From NCBI GenBank assembly GCA_028820635.1, contig JAPPIG010000089.1:5778-69777 (forward strand): a stretch of 64,000 nt of DNA, written 5' to 3'. The notes under the pieces were generated by a model. The model was not told the origin of the DNA and searched no databases. It saw only the letters and a list, made by a program, of their open reading frames with translations. Each line of letters opens with the position of its first letter. Positions within the stretch are counted from its first letter, which is position 1. This document shows positions 50,299 to 58,438 of the stretch, piece by piece. A program made the translations under genes and the position numbers. Origin of the DNA: Candidatus Poribacteria bacterium (lineage in GTDB: Bacteria > Poribacteria > WGA-4E > WGA-3G).

Positions 50299-51083
50299 TC
50301 AATACTTTTTGCACATCTGAAACCGATGTTGTAATATCTATATGAAGGTGGATGTGCTACGCGATGGGTTGAACGCAAATGCAATCGTATAGAATTCCAT
50401 CCACCGCCTCGAACCGCTTTTTTATCCTTATCATGTATATTATCCGCGCACCATTCAGCCACGTTGCCTGCCATATCCAGCACACCATAAGGACTCGCTC
50501 CGTCTGGATAACTCCCAACAGGAGACAACTTTTCGTGATGGGGAAAATAATTAAGTTTGGAAAAATCAAAATCGTTCCCCCACGGATAGAGCCGGGAATC
50601 AGTGCCTCTGGCAGCCTTCTCCCACTCTGCCTCGGTTGGCAGACGTTTACCTGCCCATACAGCATAAGCAGATGCCTCATACCAACTCACCCCAATAACC
50701 GGGTGGTCAGGTTCTCGTGATACAGAATTTCCTTCAAAACCAAGTGGTTTGTCAATCCGATACTTTCTCTTTGCTGGATAACTATAGACAAATCGTTCCT
50801 TCTGAATGAAGCCCCACCCTTCTTTTATCCAATATTCCTGTTTATTGTATCCATCTGCTAAGATAAATGCTTGAAATTCGGCATTTGTAACTTCGTGTTT
50901 GTCAATGTAAAAAGCCTCTACATTTACTTTGCGTGCGGGTCGTTGGTCATCAGTTGCCTTCGGATCATCTGTGCCCATCGTAAACTCACCTGCGGATATC
51001 AGCACCATCTCTTCTGGCGGTTCGCTTATTGCCAGTCCTGGTGCTATGATTATGAATAGTAGTAAAAAAACAAGTCTTTTCAT
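50295..51083 (-). CDS. Secreted SUMF1/formylglycine-generating-enzyme-domain protein, probably not a true FGE
   Basis: 262 aa; AAGGAG precedes the ATG. Signal peptide to about residue 20. The domain runs from MVLISAGEFTMGTDDP to the end: VEAFYIDKHEVTNAEFQAF, HPVIGVSWYEASAYAVWAGKRLPTEAEWEKAAR, YPWGND, GVLDMAGNVAEW and RGGGWNSIRLHLRSTHRVA. True FGEs carry copper-binding Cys residues in the last part; here that stretch has none until the final GFRCAK, so it is more likely one of the many noncatalytic or differently acting SUMF1 proteins. No sulfatase is in the window. The stop codon lies in a palindromic repeat. Confidence 0.82.
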   Translation of the reverse strand: MKRLVFLLLFIIIAPGLAISEPPEEMVLISAGEFTMGTDDPKATDDQRPARKVNVEAFYIDKHEVTNAEFQAFILADGYNKQEYWIKEGWGFIQKERFVYSYPAKRKYRIDKPLGFEGNSVSREPDHPVIGVSWYEASAYAVWAGKRLPTEAEWEKAARGTDSRLYPWGNDFDFSKLNYFPHHEKLSPVGSYPDGASPYGVLDMAGNVAEWCADNIHDKDKKAVRGGGWNSIRLHLRSTHRVAHPPSYRYYNIGFRCAKSIE

Positions 51084-51297
51084 TGTTTTACTCCTTATTT
51101 GGTATTTTGGTTCAGTAAAATTGATACATTTTGTATGTATGATATTAAAGACACAGTTTTTTGTCTACAGGTTGCATAAAGTGGAAAATATGTGTTATTT
51201 TTTCTCAATCTACCAAAATTTATCATATTATTCGCTCAATTCCAAATGAATACTATGGCCATTAGTTTTCTATACACACCATTAAACCACATTTTCC

Positions 51298-51327
51298 TTG
51301 CACACTTCATATAATATATGGTAGAAT
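51298..51327 (+). promoter_or_regulatory. Candidate promoter region for smpB
   Basis: TTGCAC (51298-51303), an 18-bp spacer and TAGAAT (51322-51327); an overlapping TATAAT lies at 51310-51315 without a good -35. Either way the leader would be short. The rest of the 51084-51297 gap is AT-rich with nothing recognisable. Confidence 0.4.
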
Positions 51328-51337
51328 AAGGATTATT

Positions 51338-51799
51338 GTGAAAAATAAAAAGAAATCCCCACAGAACCCAACGATTACTGTCAACCGGAAAGCACGGTAT
51401 GACTATCATCTACATGATCGGTATGAGGCAGGCATCGTTTTGCTGGGGACTGAAGTAAAAGCGATTAGAAACGGACAGTTTAACTTGACCGACAGTTACG
51501 CACAAATAACAGACGGAGAGGTATTTCTCATTGATGCGTTTATCGGTTTATATGATCAAGGAAATCGGATGAATCATGAAGCGAAACGTCCTCGTAAACT
51601 TCTACTGCATCGTAATGAAATAAGAAAATTAACGCGATCAGTTCAGTCAAAGGGAATGACCTTAGTTCCAACACGTGCTTACTTCAGCGGTAGTAAGGTA
51701 AAATTAGAATTAGCAGTTGCCCAAGGGAAGCGAGTCTACGATAAGCGTGATAAAATTGAACGTGAACACGCTAACCGAGAAATACGGGCATATACATAA
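51338..51799 (+). CDS. smpB: SsrA-binding protein SmpB
   Basis: 153 aa from GTG (AAGG six bases upstream). SmpB carries tmRNA to stalled ribosomes. NRKARYDYHLHDRYEAGIVL, GTEVKAIRNGQFNLTDSYA, HEAKRPRKLLLHRNEI and the C-terminal tail GKRVYDKRDKIEREHANREI are diagnostic. The tmRNA gene starts 17 bp after its stop. Confidence 0.96.
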   Translation: MKNKKKSPQNPTITVNRKARYDYHLHDRYEAGIVLLGTEVKAIRNGQFNLTDSYAQITDGEVFLIDAFIGLYDQGNRMNHEAKRPRKLLLHRNEIRKLTRSVQSKGMTLVPTRAYFSGSKVKLELAVAQGKRVYDKRDKIEREHANREIRAYT

Positions 51800-51816
51800 A
51801 CTCACAAAATATATTT

Positions 51817-52169
51817 GGGGGTGAACTTGGTTTCGACGGAGGTAATTGCGATACAGGTTGCATGTCGAGGTCTCCGCAGGCCTCGTAAAATAGGCGGAAC
51901 AATTATAATTGCTGATCAAGAATTAGCATTAGCTGCTTAATACGCAGCTACGCTTGGCCAACCTGTTTCCCGTCAGGGAAGCTAAAGCGCCGCAATACGG
52001 GATAGCGGTTTGATTGTTCTCAAGGGGCATTCCGTGAACCTAAACTTGAGATAGCCTTCATGAATCCCGCACAGGGGAGCCTGAACAGCGAAACTTAAAA
52101 CCTGTGATAAGCATGTAGTAGCCTTTATCAATATGCTTTCGGACGCGGGTTCAATTCCCGCCACCTCCA
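51817..52169 (+). ncRNA. ssrA: Transfer-messenger RNA (tmRNA)
   Basis: 353 nt. 5' GGGGGTG (51817-51823) pairs with CACCTCC (52162-52168), discriminator A52169, CCA not encoded. CTTGGTTTCGACGGAGGT and GACGCGGGTTCAATTCCCGC are the conserved tRNA-like ends. The tag frame ends GCATTAGCTGCTTAA (TAA at 51938-51940). If it starts at GGC 51893, the tag is GGTIIIADQELALAA; the resume codon is not certain by one or two codons. The ALAA end is the standard protease signal. Confidence 0.95.
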
Positions 52170-52215
52170 TCACCCACTTGGCATAAATGAATCTAAGCGT
52201 ATCTCATAAATCTTA

Positions 52216-52290
52216 TGTAGGGCGAGGTCCCCGTGCCTCGCTATCTCCATAAATGGAAATAATGGGCGGGCACAGGGACCCGTCCGTACA
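52216..52290. repeat. Pair of dispersed GTAGGGCGAGGTCCC / GGGCGGGCACAGGGACC repeats
   Basis: TGTAGGGCGAGGTCCCCGTG then CCTCGC, and about 20 bp later GGGCGGGCACAGGGACCCGT then CCGTACA in the opposite sense. Related to 35078-35105. Nothing else is seen in the 52170-52424 gap. Confidence 0.7.
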
Positions 52291-52424
52291 ATGAAGATGA
52301 ATTCTCTGCAAGAAAATGCGTTTAACGATTTATGAGACAAGTTGTAATAGTTGCCAGCGACCTAAAGTAAATTTTTAGCTATCTTTTCGCGGCTAAATGT
52401 CTCTATATTGGAGGACAACGCACG

Positions 52425-52805
52425 ATGGCTGAATTTGAGAATCTACCAGTTCGCATTCAACAGATTACCAAGGCAGAACTTCAACCGAATGAACAGATAT
52501 GTTTATGCGTTCTTGGTCGTTCTTCACTGCTGCACCCTGATTTTGTTTTGATTACCACGTTACGAGTACTGATCTTAGACGAAAAATATATGGGAAGTTT
52601 GGCTATCTCTTACGCTAATATCCGATGTAATGTGTTTTTTAGCGAAATTAGCACTGTGAAACTTGCCCGACTTTTGAAGCATCGTTTTTTTGGACAAGCA
52701 CGACTTGAAATTAATGTCAAACGTAATAGTTTTTGGATTGATAACATGAGTTTGCGTGAGGCGCGGCGAGCTCATCAACTTATCGCCGAACAGATACAGA
52801 GGTAA
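52425..52805 (+). CDS. Small bacterial PH-like domain protein
   Basis: 126 aa. GGAGG precedes the ATG. ITKAELQPNEQICLCVLGRSSLLHPDFVLITTLRVLILDEK and the strand pairs that follow (ISYANIRCNVFFSEISTVKL) resemble bacterial pleckstrin-homology-like domains. A C-terminal helix ends it. It begins an apparent three-gene cluster with NfeD and flotillin, the next gene starting 2 bp later. Confidence 0.6.
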   Translation: MAEFENLPVRIQQITKAELQPNEQICLCVLGRSSLLHPDFVLITTLRVLILDEKYMGSLAISYANIRCNVFFSEISTVKLARLLKHRFFGQARLEINVKRNSFWIDNMSLREARRAHQLIAEQIQR

Positions 52806-52807
52806 AT

Positions 52808-53584
52808 ATGGGTTTTTGGACTTACCTAACTGTAACATATAATGTATGGTTTACTGCACCGCTTGCTGTCGTGTTTCTGTTTGCAATTTTTCGGCTTATC
52901 CTCGGTGGTCTGGACTTTGGTGGAGATGCCGATGTAGACGCAGACGTGGACTTCGACGTTGATGCCGATGTAGACTTTGATGTGGATGCTGACGTGGACT
53001 TCGACGTTGATGCCGATGTAGATGTAGACGTTGATGCTGATGTAGACATGGACGTTGATGCAGACGTAGATGCCGATACTACTATAGCAGCAGATTCCGG
53101 TGTAAGCGGCAATATTTTTGTTGACGTTTTGGGTTTTCTGAACGTAGGCAGAGTACCCTTTATGATTGTGGTAATGACACTCTTTACAACGTGGGGTTTC
53201 ACAGGTTTAATCGTCAATGAAATTCTGAATGTGAACGCAGCACCGAGCCTGTTCTTTTGGATATCTTGCTCAGCTGCTCTCGTCTGTAGTGTTTTAGGCA
53301 CACGATATTTATCGCTTACACTTTCAAAGATCTTTCCTGAAAGTGATCCACCTACAAAGGATCTTCACCTACTTGGTTTACAAGGCAGGGTGATTAGCGG
53401 TCAAATCACACCGACTTTCGGCACTGCACGGGTACAAGCCCCGGATGGCAATACCCTAACAGTGAAGTGTCGCGTCAAACCAGATGAACCCAATCCAGTA
53501 AAGGGTGATATTGTAATTTTAATCAATTATGATCCTGAGAAACGAATATTTGATGTAAAACCTATAGAAGCGGAATTGCACTAA
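52808..53584 (+). CDS. NfeD-like (YqiJ/YuaF-type) membrane protein with Asp-Val repeat
   Basis: 258 aa. A first transmembrane helix (about 12-33), then an acidic block (about residues 40-92) built of DVDADVDFDVDA-type repeats, two more helices (about 114-137 and 147-168), and a C-terminal OB-fold domain (about 187-255, LLGLQGRVISGQI, GDIVILINYDPEKRIFDVKPIEAE). The OB domain and the flotillin gene 47 bp downstream identify it as the NfeD partner of flotillin, involved in membrane organisation. The acidic repeat is unusual and may bind cations. Confidence 0.82.
   Translation: MGFWTYLTVTYNVWFTAPLAVVFLFAIFRLILGGLDFGGDADVDADVDFDVDADVDFDVDADVDFDVDADVDVDVDADVDMDVDADVDADTTIAADSGVSGNIFVDVLGFLNVGRVPFMIVVMTLFTTWGFTGLIVNEILNVNAAPSLFFWISCSAALVCSVLGTRYLSLTLSKIFPESDPPTKDLHLLGLQGRVISGQITPTFGTARVQAPDGNTLTVKCRVKPDEPNPVKGDIVILINYDPEKRIFDVKPIEAELH
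52925..53079. repeat. Coding minisatellite of 6/12/18-bp Asp-Val units
   Basis: Near-repeats of GATGTAGAC, GACGTGGACTTC and GACGTTGATGCC produce the Asp-Val/Ala/Phe tract in the NfeD-like protein. Third-position variation shows it is old enough to have diverged or is held by selection on protein sequence. Confidence 0.85.
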
Positions 53585-53631
53585 TGCCGATTCCTTTATT
53601 AACCTGATTCTATCAGTCAAGGAGATATAAA

Positions 53632-55509
53632 ATGCCAGATTTGTTTATTCTTATTGTGGGCGGTCTGATTGCGTTGTTTGTTATTTTCGTACTAATATAC
53701 AAATCCTTCTACAAAAAAGCCCCTGCGGACGCTGCATTAGTAATCTCAGGGGGAAGCAAAAAACGGGTTGTATTTGGCGGAACGCTCGTTAATCCAATCA
53801 CGAATGTGACACAGATCATTTCTTTAAATACGTTGCAACTCCCTGTTGAACGTGAGGGACAAGCAGCACTGATTACTAAGGACAGTTTGCGTGTTGACAT
53901 ACAAGCGGAGTTCTATGTAAAAATTGAACCGAATGAAGCAGATGTGCTTAAAGCTGTAGCAAGTCTTGGTGATAAAACTTTAACACCGCAGGCAGTGAAT
54001 TCATTGCTGGAAGGTAAACTCGTTGGTGTTCTACGAAGTGTTGCTGCGACTATGGATTTGCAGGAACTTCACGAAAAACGCCAAGAATTTTCCGACCAGG
54101 TTCAGGAGGCATGCCTTGAGGATTTGGAACAGAACGGTTTTAAGCTTGAAACCGTTGCAGTAACGAACCTTGACCAAACCCCACTTGAATCGCTTGATGA
54201 AAACAACCGATTTGATGTCGTTGCAATTATGACGATCAAGAAGGAAGTGGAAGAAAAGCAGACTGAAACCGCCAAGATTGAGCATGAGAATAAGGTCAGA
54301 CGTGAAGAAGATCGTCTCCTTGCGGAACTCGAAATTAAGCAAAAGGAAGAGGAAACAGAGACAAAAGCTTTAGAAGTAGAACAGAGGCTTGAGTTTGCAC
54401 AGGAAGAACAGCGCAAGGAAATTGCTACGAACAAGGCTGAACAAGAACGCGCGGTTGAGGCACATAAGTTTGAGCAGCTGCAAGCGGTTGAGGAAGCACG
54501 CATTAAACAGGAACAGGCTGTGAAATCCGCTGAAATTGTACAGACTCAAAAAATAGAGATGGAACGTATTGAGCAGGAAAAGATGGTTGAAGAAAGCGAA
54601 ATCGCACAGAAACAGGCTGTCGAAATTGCCCGCGTGCAACAACAGCAAACGGTTGAAGAAGCTGAAATTCAACGAACCCTTACTATTGAAAAAGCAAAGA
54701 TTGATCAAGAAGCTACCGTCAAAGAGACTGACATTGAGCGTAAAATTATTCTGTTGGACAAAGAACGTGCAGAAAAAGAAGCTGAGGCGGAAAACACTAT
54801 TTTGGTTTCAATAAAAGAAAAAGAACGCGAGGCTGCCCTCATTGAATTCTTAGAGGTTTCAGCTGAAAAAGCGCGTGCTGAAGCAGCCGTTGAAACAGCT
54901 GAAGCAATTGAAAAAGCGGAGCGTGAAAGCAAGGTAGAACTGATTCGTGCCGAACAAGAAGCGGACGAAGAAAGAATTGCAAAAGAAAAGACCGCTGACG
55001 CGGAAGTGTATACTATTGTTGAAACGGCAAAGGCAGAACTTGAAGCAGCGCAAGTCAAGGCTGAAGCAACAAAGATACTCTCCGAAGCACTCCTTGTTGA
55101 AGCAAGAGCCGAGGCAGATGGTGAGGAAGCATTAATTACAGCGAAAAATCAGGCTGAGCCACAAGTGCTTGTCAGTGATGCAGTACTTGCCCTCGTAGAA
55201 GCACTACCTGAAGTCACGAATGAGTTGATGAAACCCGCGGAACGGATTGAAAGCATCCGCGTGCTTGACTTAGGTGGAAATGGTGGTGGTAATGGTAGTT
55301 CTGGTAGTATGAACCGAATTCTTGGGTCGATTATCAACGCTGGCGCGGCAATGCCACTTCTCAAGGAACTGGTGAACTTTAGTGGTATTGATACAGCAAA
55401 GATCGGACAAACAATTTCAGATTATGCTAAGGGATTAAATCGGAACGCCGTTTCGGATTCTGAATCTGATTCCAGTTCCGAGCCAGAGTCCGAACCTGTT
55501 TCTGATTAA
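53632..55509 (+). CDS. Flotillin-like SPFH-domain protein
   Basis: 625 aa. AAGGAGAT precedes the ATG. N-terminal membrane helix (about 4-22), then the SPFH/PHB domain (about 30-190, PADAALVISGG, LRVDIQAEFYVKI, LEDLEQNGFKLETVAVTNLDQT), a coiled coil of about 300 residues rich in Glu/Ala/Lys (about 205-500), and the flotillin C-terminal oligomerisation region (AEPQVLVSDAVLALVEALPEVT). It ends in an acidic Ser/Glu tail. Flotillins scaffold membrane microdomains, usually with the NfeD-type partner that lies just upstream here. Confidence 0.92.
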   Translation: MPDLFILIVGGLIALFVIFVLIYKSFYKKAPADAALVISGGSKKRVVFGGTLVNPITNVTQIISLNTLQLPVEREGQAALITKDSLRVDIQAEFYVKIEPNEADVLKAVASLGDKTLTPQAVNSLLEGKLVGVLRSVAATMDLQELHEKRQEFSDQVQEACLEDLEQNGFKLETVAVTNLDQTPLESLDENNRFDVVAIMTIKKEVEEKQTETAKIEHENKVRREEDRLLAELEIKQKEEETETKALEVEQRLEFAQEEQRKEIATNKAEQERAVEAHKFEQLQAVEEARIKQEQAVKSAEIVQTQKIEMERIEQEKMVEESEIAQKQAVEIARVQQQQTVEEAEIQRTLTIEKAKIDQEATVKETDIERKIILLDKERAEKEAEAENTILVSIKEKEREAALIEFLEVSAEKARAEAAVETAEAIEKAERESKVELIRAEQEADEERIAKEKTADAEVYTIVETAKAELEAAQVKAEATKILSEALLVEARAEADGEEALITAKNQAEPQVLVSDAVLALVEALPEVTNELMKPAERIESIRVLDLGGNGGGNGSSGSMNRILGSIINAGAAMPLLKELVNFSGIDTAKIGQTISDYAKGLNRNAVSDSESDSSSEPESEPVSD

Positions 55510-55575
55510 ATTAATATGGATAATTTACGTAAACCTTGTTGTCAGTGTAATCTTCTAACACAAAAGAGCAAGACA

Positions 55576-55700
55576 ATGGTTAAAGTTGAAATTGACAGCA
55601 TCACACAGACCGGAACGATGGAATACCAGTAGTCATTCGTACCAATCTATGTGAAGACGATGTGATCGAAAAACACGGATTCTTAGAAAAGGAGAAATAA
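55576..55700 (+). pseudogene. Relic of a bifunctional-nuclease-family gene (internal deletion)
   Basis: ATG at 55576 gives MVKVEIDSITQT, parallel to the MVEVKIEFLTVD start of the intact gene at 55702. After a frame change near 55615 the rest reads GIPVVIRTNLCEDDVIEKHG then FLEKEK-stop (55698-55700), parallel to the VPIYVEENVIEENGFLEAEV region of the same protein. About 100 codons between the two parts are missing. It lies head-to-tail with the intact gene, 1 bp apart, so a tandem duplicate seems to have decayed. Confidence 0.65.
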
Positions 55701-55701
55701 C

Positions 55702-56196
55702 ATGGTCGAAGTTAAGATTGAATTTCTGACCGTTGATCGAAATACAGGCGCACCGGTTGTCGTCTTAAAAGAAAAAGAAGGCGAATCTAAACGGATATTG
55801 TTGATATGGATAGGTGAATCGGAGGCATGGGCAATAGAGAACCGACTGAAAAAAGTTGATCTGCCACGACCGATGACACACGACCTGCTCAAGAATGTCA
55901 TTGACACAATCTCCGGCAAGGTTAGTTCCATTTGTATCAATGCAGTTGAAAAACAAACCTTCTTCGCCCAAGTAAAACTTGAATTGAACGGGCAGGAATA
56001 CGATATAGATTCTCGACCGAGTGATGCGCTTGCTCTCGCAATCCGATGTGAAGTGCCGATCTATGTTGAGGAGAATGTCATTGAAGAAAACGGTTTCCTT
56101 GAAGCGGAAGTAAAAAAAGAGAAACCTATGCAGCGTGACGCTAAAGATGTTTTGGAAAATCTGGATGAAGAGATTGTAAAAAATTACACGGTTTAG
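55702..56196 (+). CDS. Bifunctional nuclease family protein (DUF151)
   Basis: 164 aa; AAAAGGAG precedes the ATG. The DUF151/BFN core spans about residues 3-138: VVLKEKEGESKRILLIWIGESEAWAIE, RPMTHDLLKNVI, FFAQVKLELNGQEYDIDSRPSDALALAIRCEVPIYVEE. Members from plants show DNase/RNase activity; the bacterial role is unclear. The acidic Lys/Glu C-terminal tail ends DEEIVKNYTV. A decayed copy lies just upstream. Confidence 0.85.
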   Translation: MVEVKIEFLTVDRNTGAPVVVLKEKEGESKRILLIWIGESEAWAIENRLKKVDLPRPMTHDLLKNVIDTISGKVSSICINAVEKQTFFAQVKLELNGQEYDIDSRPSDALALAIRCEVPIYVEENVIEENGFLEAEVKKEKPMQRDAKDVLENLDEEIVKNYTV

Positions 56197-56285
56197 CCAG
56201 CAATCTGTAAATCCCAAAGATTATGATACACAAACACTCCAAGAAGACTTTGTTCTGAACTCCGTTACTGTGGGAACGCGGCTCC

Positions 56286-57191
56286 ATGGGAAACTCATTT
56301 AGCAAAGACTGTATCGTGCTGCATGACAGTTGCACAACAGCTTTGGATACCAGTAACTTTATCTCAAAGATAGACCTTTCCTTTCTTGATCCTCCCTTCA
56401 ATCAAGACAAAGCATACAATCAATGGAATGATAACCTACCTCCTGAAGAATATTGGGAATGGATGCGAGAGGTATGCTCTAAAGTCTATGCATTAACTTC
56501 GGATGGCGGCGCTATCTATTTCATGCAACGCGAAAAAAATACAGAATTCGTTTTGCAATGCTTACGCGATAGTGGGTGGACTTTTCAAAATCTAATTGTT
56601 TGGAAAAAGAAAACCTCAGCAGTCCCAGGGATGAAACGTTTTGGAAAACACTACCAGATAATAGGGTTTGCAACGAAAGGCAAAACACCACGTGTTTTCA
56701 ATCGTCTACGTATTGATCCACCACTGCCAGCAGATTACAAGTACACGCGTGAAAACGGAATGTATGTTACCGATGTATGGGACGATATTCGCGAGTTAAC
56801 ATCGGGCTATTTTGCTGGCGATGAAGCACTTCGTGATGCGGAGGGAAACCGTCTACACAAACAACAAACGCCTATTCAACTTCTCCTTCGGATTATCCTT
56901 TCTTCTACAAATCCAGGTGATGTTGTTCTTGATCCATTTGCTGGCTCAGGGACAACGTTGGTTGTATCAGAACAATTAGCACGAAAATCGATAGGTATTG
57001 AACTTGATGCATTTAACGTAGAACTTATACAAAACAGGCTTGCAGAACAGAGAGAATCAGACGATGTTTCTCGTTTTTTCAAGGATTACGCCTGCACCTC
57101 TGATTTAGAAGCAATTTTGGGAAAAGAACAATCCGAGTTAACAAAGTCAATTATTTCTAATCAAAAACCCTTTTTTGCAGCAAATATATAA
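56286..57191 (+). CDS. DNA methyltransferase, beta-class (DPPF)
   Basis: 301 aa. Motif IV DPPF (35-38) precedes the AdoMet motif DPFAGSGTTL (about 218-227), with HKQQTPIQLLLRIILSST before it. DPPF suggests an N6-adenine or N4-cytosine target. A C-terminal extension of about 50 residues follows. No clear ribosome-binding site. The next methyltransferase starts 9 bp after the stop, so the two are co-transcribed. No restriction endonuclease is visible on either side. Confidence 0.88.
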   Translation: MGNSFSKDCIVLHDSCTTALDTSNFISKIDLSFLDPPFNQDKAYNQWNDNLPPEEYWEWMREVCSKVYALTSDGGAIYFMQREKNTEFVLQCLRDSGWTFQNLIVWKKKTSAVPGMKRFGKHYQIIGFATKGKTPRVFNRLRIDPPLPADYKYTRENGMYVTDVWDDIRELTSGYFAGDEALRDAEGNRLHKQQTPIQLLLRIILSSTNPGDVVLDPFAGSGTTLVVSEQLARKSIGIELDAFNVELIQNRLAEQRESDDVSRFFKDYACTSDLEAILGKEQSELTKSIISNQKPFFAANI

Positions 57192-57200
57192 ACAGGATTT

Positions 57201-58358
57201 ATGGATTCAGTACAATTAGCCTTTGATTTTTACCAACCTAAAAGTTTTTTGGCTTCTGTCCCTACCGAAGTAGACGAATTTTGGACAGCAAAACAACGTG
57301 CTGGTCACTCCATCCATGAGATTTCATATCGCGCCTGTTACAAACCGCAATTACCAGCATATTTTATCAAAAAGTTCTGCGAACCAGAATCTGTTGTTTA
57401 CGATCCGTTTATGGGACGCGGAACAACTTTAATAGAGGCTCAGCTTCACGGACATAAAGTAAGTGGAAACGACATAAACCCTCTGTCTATAATCCTTACA
57501 TCCCCTCGCCTTAACCCACCTACATTAGCAGATATTGAAAAGAGATTATCTGAGGTTGACCTATCAAATGATGCAGAAATTGATCCAGACCTTTTAGTCT
57601 TTTTCCATGAAGACACACTCAGAGAGATTTACGGATGGCGAACCTATTTCCAACAAGAACAACTTGACTCAATTGATGCATGGTTACAAATGGTAGCATG
57701 CAGTCGTCTTACAGGGCATTCTACTGGCTTCTTCTCCGTTTTTACCCTACCGCCAAATCTGGCAGCCTCAGTTGTTTCACAGCGAAAAATTAACGAAAAA
57801 CGGAATCAGACACCAGAATACCGAAATACGAAGGAATTGATACTCAGGAAATCAAAGCAGTTGCAGCGCCATAGCCTTCCCAATCACTTCTGGCGGGACG
57901 ATGCTGTACTACTCACCGAATCAGCAGATAACACATCCCAAATAGCAGACGAATCCGTTGATTTAGTTGTCACCTCACCCCCTTTCCTTGATACTGTGGA
58001 CTATGAGCAGGACAACTGGCTACGGATGTGGTTTTGCGACATAGAAATTGAAGCAGGGAAAATCTGGAAAATAAAATCTCTGGACGATTGGGTTGCACTT
58101 ATGACAGATGTCTTTGTGGAACTACATCGGATATTAAAACCTACTGGCAGAATTGCTTTTGAGGTTGGAGAGGTTCGCAAGGGTGCCATTTTGTTAGAAG
58201 ATCCCGTTTTCCAAGCATCGGTAGAGGCAGGATTCGTGCCAGAAAAATTAATGATTAACGCGCAGCACTTTACGAAAACGGCAAATTGCTGGGGTGTTTC
58301 TAACAACAGCAAAGGCACAAATAGCAATCGTATTGTTATCTTGAAAAAAGATGGTTGA
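57201..58358 (+). CDS. DNA methyltransferase, AdoMet motif first, TSPPF
   Basis: 385 aa. The AdoMet motif DPFMGRGTT (68-76) comes before catalytic motif IV TSPPF (about 253-257), the opposite order to the neighbour. S/T-SPP points to N4-cytosine, though adenine enzymes of this type exist. The region between (about 95-245) probably holds target recognition. LDTVDYEQDNWLRMWFC and NRIVILKKDG are typical of this group. Paired methyltransferases next to each other often protect the two strands of an asymmetric site. Confidence 0.85.
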   Translation: MDSVQLAFDFYQPKSFLASVPTEVDEFWTAKQRAGHSIHEISYRACYKPQLPAYFIKKFCEPESVVYDPFMGRGTTLIEAQLHGHKVSGNDINPLSIILTSPRLNPPTLADIEKRLSEVDLSNDAEIDPDLLVFFHEDTLREIYGWRTYFQQEQLDSIDAWLQMVACSRLTGHSTGFFSVFTLPPNLAASVVSQRKINEKRNQTPEYRNTKELILRKSKQLQRHSLPNHFWRDDAVLLTESADNTSQIADESVDLVVTSPPFLDTVDYEQDNWLRMWFCDIEIEAGKIWKIKSLDDWVALMTDVFVELHRILKPTGRIAFEVGEVRKGAILLEDPVFQASVEAGFVPEKLMINAQHFTKTANCWGVSNNSKGTNSNRIVILKKDG

Positions 58359-58438
58359 TAATTGACTAAAACCTAAGATATATTTCTTATTGACAAACTG
58401 CTCTGTTTCCTGTAAAAAATACTTTCGTTGCGGAAACC

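Noticed and set aside
52822..53301. 159-aa Ser/Thr-repeat frame antisense to the NfeD-like gene
   Set aside because: The Ser-Thr-Ser-Ala repeat is simply the reverse of the Asp-Val minisatellite.
56286..58358. Complete restriction-modification system
   Set aside because: No endonuclease gene is visible upstream or downstream; only the methyltransferases can be supported.
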